A stretch of 64,000 nucleotides of DNA. It comes from Trichuris trichiura. Lineage: Eukaryota > Nematoda > Enoplea > Trichinellida > Trichuridae. The notes below the pieces were generated by a model. It saw only the letters and a program-made list of their open reading frames with translations. It was not told where the DNA came from and did not search any database. The stretch covers positions 558,001 to 622,000 of the forward strand of contig JBAJFE010000025.1 of the NCBI GenBank assembly GCA_037903355.1. The letters are read 5' to 3'. Made by a program: the position numbers and the translations under genes. This document shows positions 63,426 to 64,000 of this stretch, piece after piece (the stretch's first letter is position 1; the number at the start of each line of letters is the position of its first letter).

Positions 63426-63470
63426 CAGTGTTTCCCAGCCTTTTTGGAGCCAGGGCCCCCCGTCATTCTC
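63426..63470 (+). mobile_element. hAT-like transposon terminus
   Basis: CAGTGTTTCCCAGCCTTTTT followed by GGAGCCAGGGCCCCCC has the form of the terminal inverted repeat seen in many animal hAT elements (CAGNGTTTCCCAACC...). The orientation implies that the element extends rightwards, probably past the window edge, because no matching inverted end is seen before 64000. On minus, an open frame of 100 codons without an ATG start runs from 63783 to a stop at 63481, just inside this terminus. It lacks the conserved dimerisation motif of hAT transposases, so I do not call it a transposase. Confidence 0.45.
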
Positions 63471-64000
63471 CCAACGTTATTCATCTGCTTCTATTGTCCT
63501 CATGTGCGCCTACTGTGGTTACGTTGTTGTGAACTAGTACAAATAGTTCATCCCCTGAAACAGCCTGCAGAATGTAGAACTGACTTCGCTGCCTACCGTG
63601 TATGCCAAAGAAAAAACAGTTAAGCCGAGCCGTCATTAAAAACCTTGTTAACCTGCGGATCTTGTCAGCCGCAAGTAGGACCTCATGGTTTGCGCTGTGA
63701 AATTTGGGTGTGAGATCAATGGCTGGAAAACCTGGCGATGCGAAGTCAACGCTGAATTTCTTATCTGTACTAGAGCGAAGTGGTTAGTAAGGAAGCCGGC
63801 TGCCGTATGCGGCGAAAGCTCCTTAACGATATTCGAAACCGTTAACGCCTTTAGTTCTTTAGTTTGCACTGAAGGCGTTCTTTTCGTATTGCTGGACTTC
63901 AGCCGACTAATTGCACATCAGGGAGCCTTCAGAATACAAGCGCCGCACTGGGTTTCCTCTTCCCCAATTTTTTGGGCTGTTATCAATGGTAGCGCAATAT

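Noticed and set aside
63481..63783. 100-codon minus-strand frame next to the hAT-like terminus
   Set aside because: It has no start codon and no conserved hAT C-terminal motif, so it is not called a transposase.
1..64000. CRISPR arrays, rRNA genes, bacterial operons
   Set aside because: No regularly spaced direct repeats, no rRNA-like conserved blocks, and spliced genes throughout show that this is eukaryotic DNA.

Overview
This window looks like nuclear DNA from a nematode. It is AT-rich, with long gene-poor spacers and genes split by many short GT-AG introns, mostly 45-60 nt with a few of 0.5-2.9 kb. The gene content fits: a cuticlin-type ZP-domain protein, a compact SH2 plus tyrosine-kinase protein of the kind expanded in nematodes, a Snail-family zinc-finger factor, and a TPM-domain membrane protein resembling the nematode MOLO-1 group. 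The very short introns and overall composition made me think of a clade I (whipworm-like) worm, but that is a guess. All exon models were built by eye from open frames, splice sites and codon-phase bookkeeping, with no database search.

Layout. From 1 to about 13 kb I support no intact gene, only an unexplained 190-codon open frame and a decayed reading frame near 8.6-9.0 kb. Between 13.75 and 16.88 kb a six-exon minus-strand gene encodes an apparently secreted protein I do not recognise. From 20.7 to 24.5 kb on plus lies the Snail-type gene, whose four zinc fingers are split by a 2.9 kb intron. From 25 to 37.9 kb there is mostly non-coding DNA with one orphan exon, one decayed reading frame and a near-perfect 164-bp palindrome. 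At 37.96-38.91 kb on plus is a single-exon TPM-domain transmembrane protein. The 38.9-44.5 kb spacer holds a second, larger fold-back element with 158-bp arms and a hAT-like terminus.

From 44.5 to 46.8 kb on plus is the SH2-kinase gene in eight exons. It converges on a minus-strand secreted protein (47.2-49.4 kb) built from two duplicated cysteine domains. After another spacer, a ten-exon cuticlin-like ZP gene occupies 54.07-58.81 kb on minus. At 61.4-62.8 kb on plus is a TATA-driven gene for a secreted protein of six tandem repeats of about 68 residues, separated by RxKR processing sites, which I take to be a polyprotein precursor. The last 0.6 kb begins with a hAT-like terminal sequence.

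The genes do not form an operon or pathway. Four or five of them encode secreted or membrane proteins: the unknown 16 kb gene, the TPM protein, the two-domain cysteine protein, the cuticlin and the repeat polyprotein. The most interesting loci are the RxKR-spaced polyprotein, the two unrecognised secreted proteins and the two fold-back elements.
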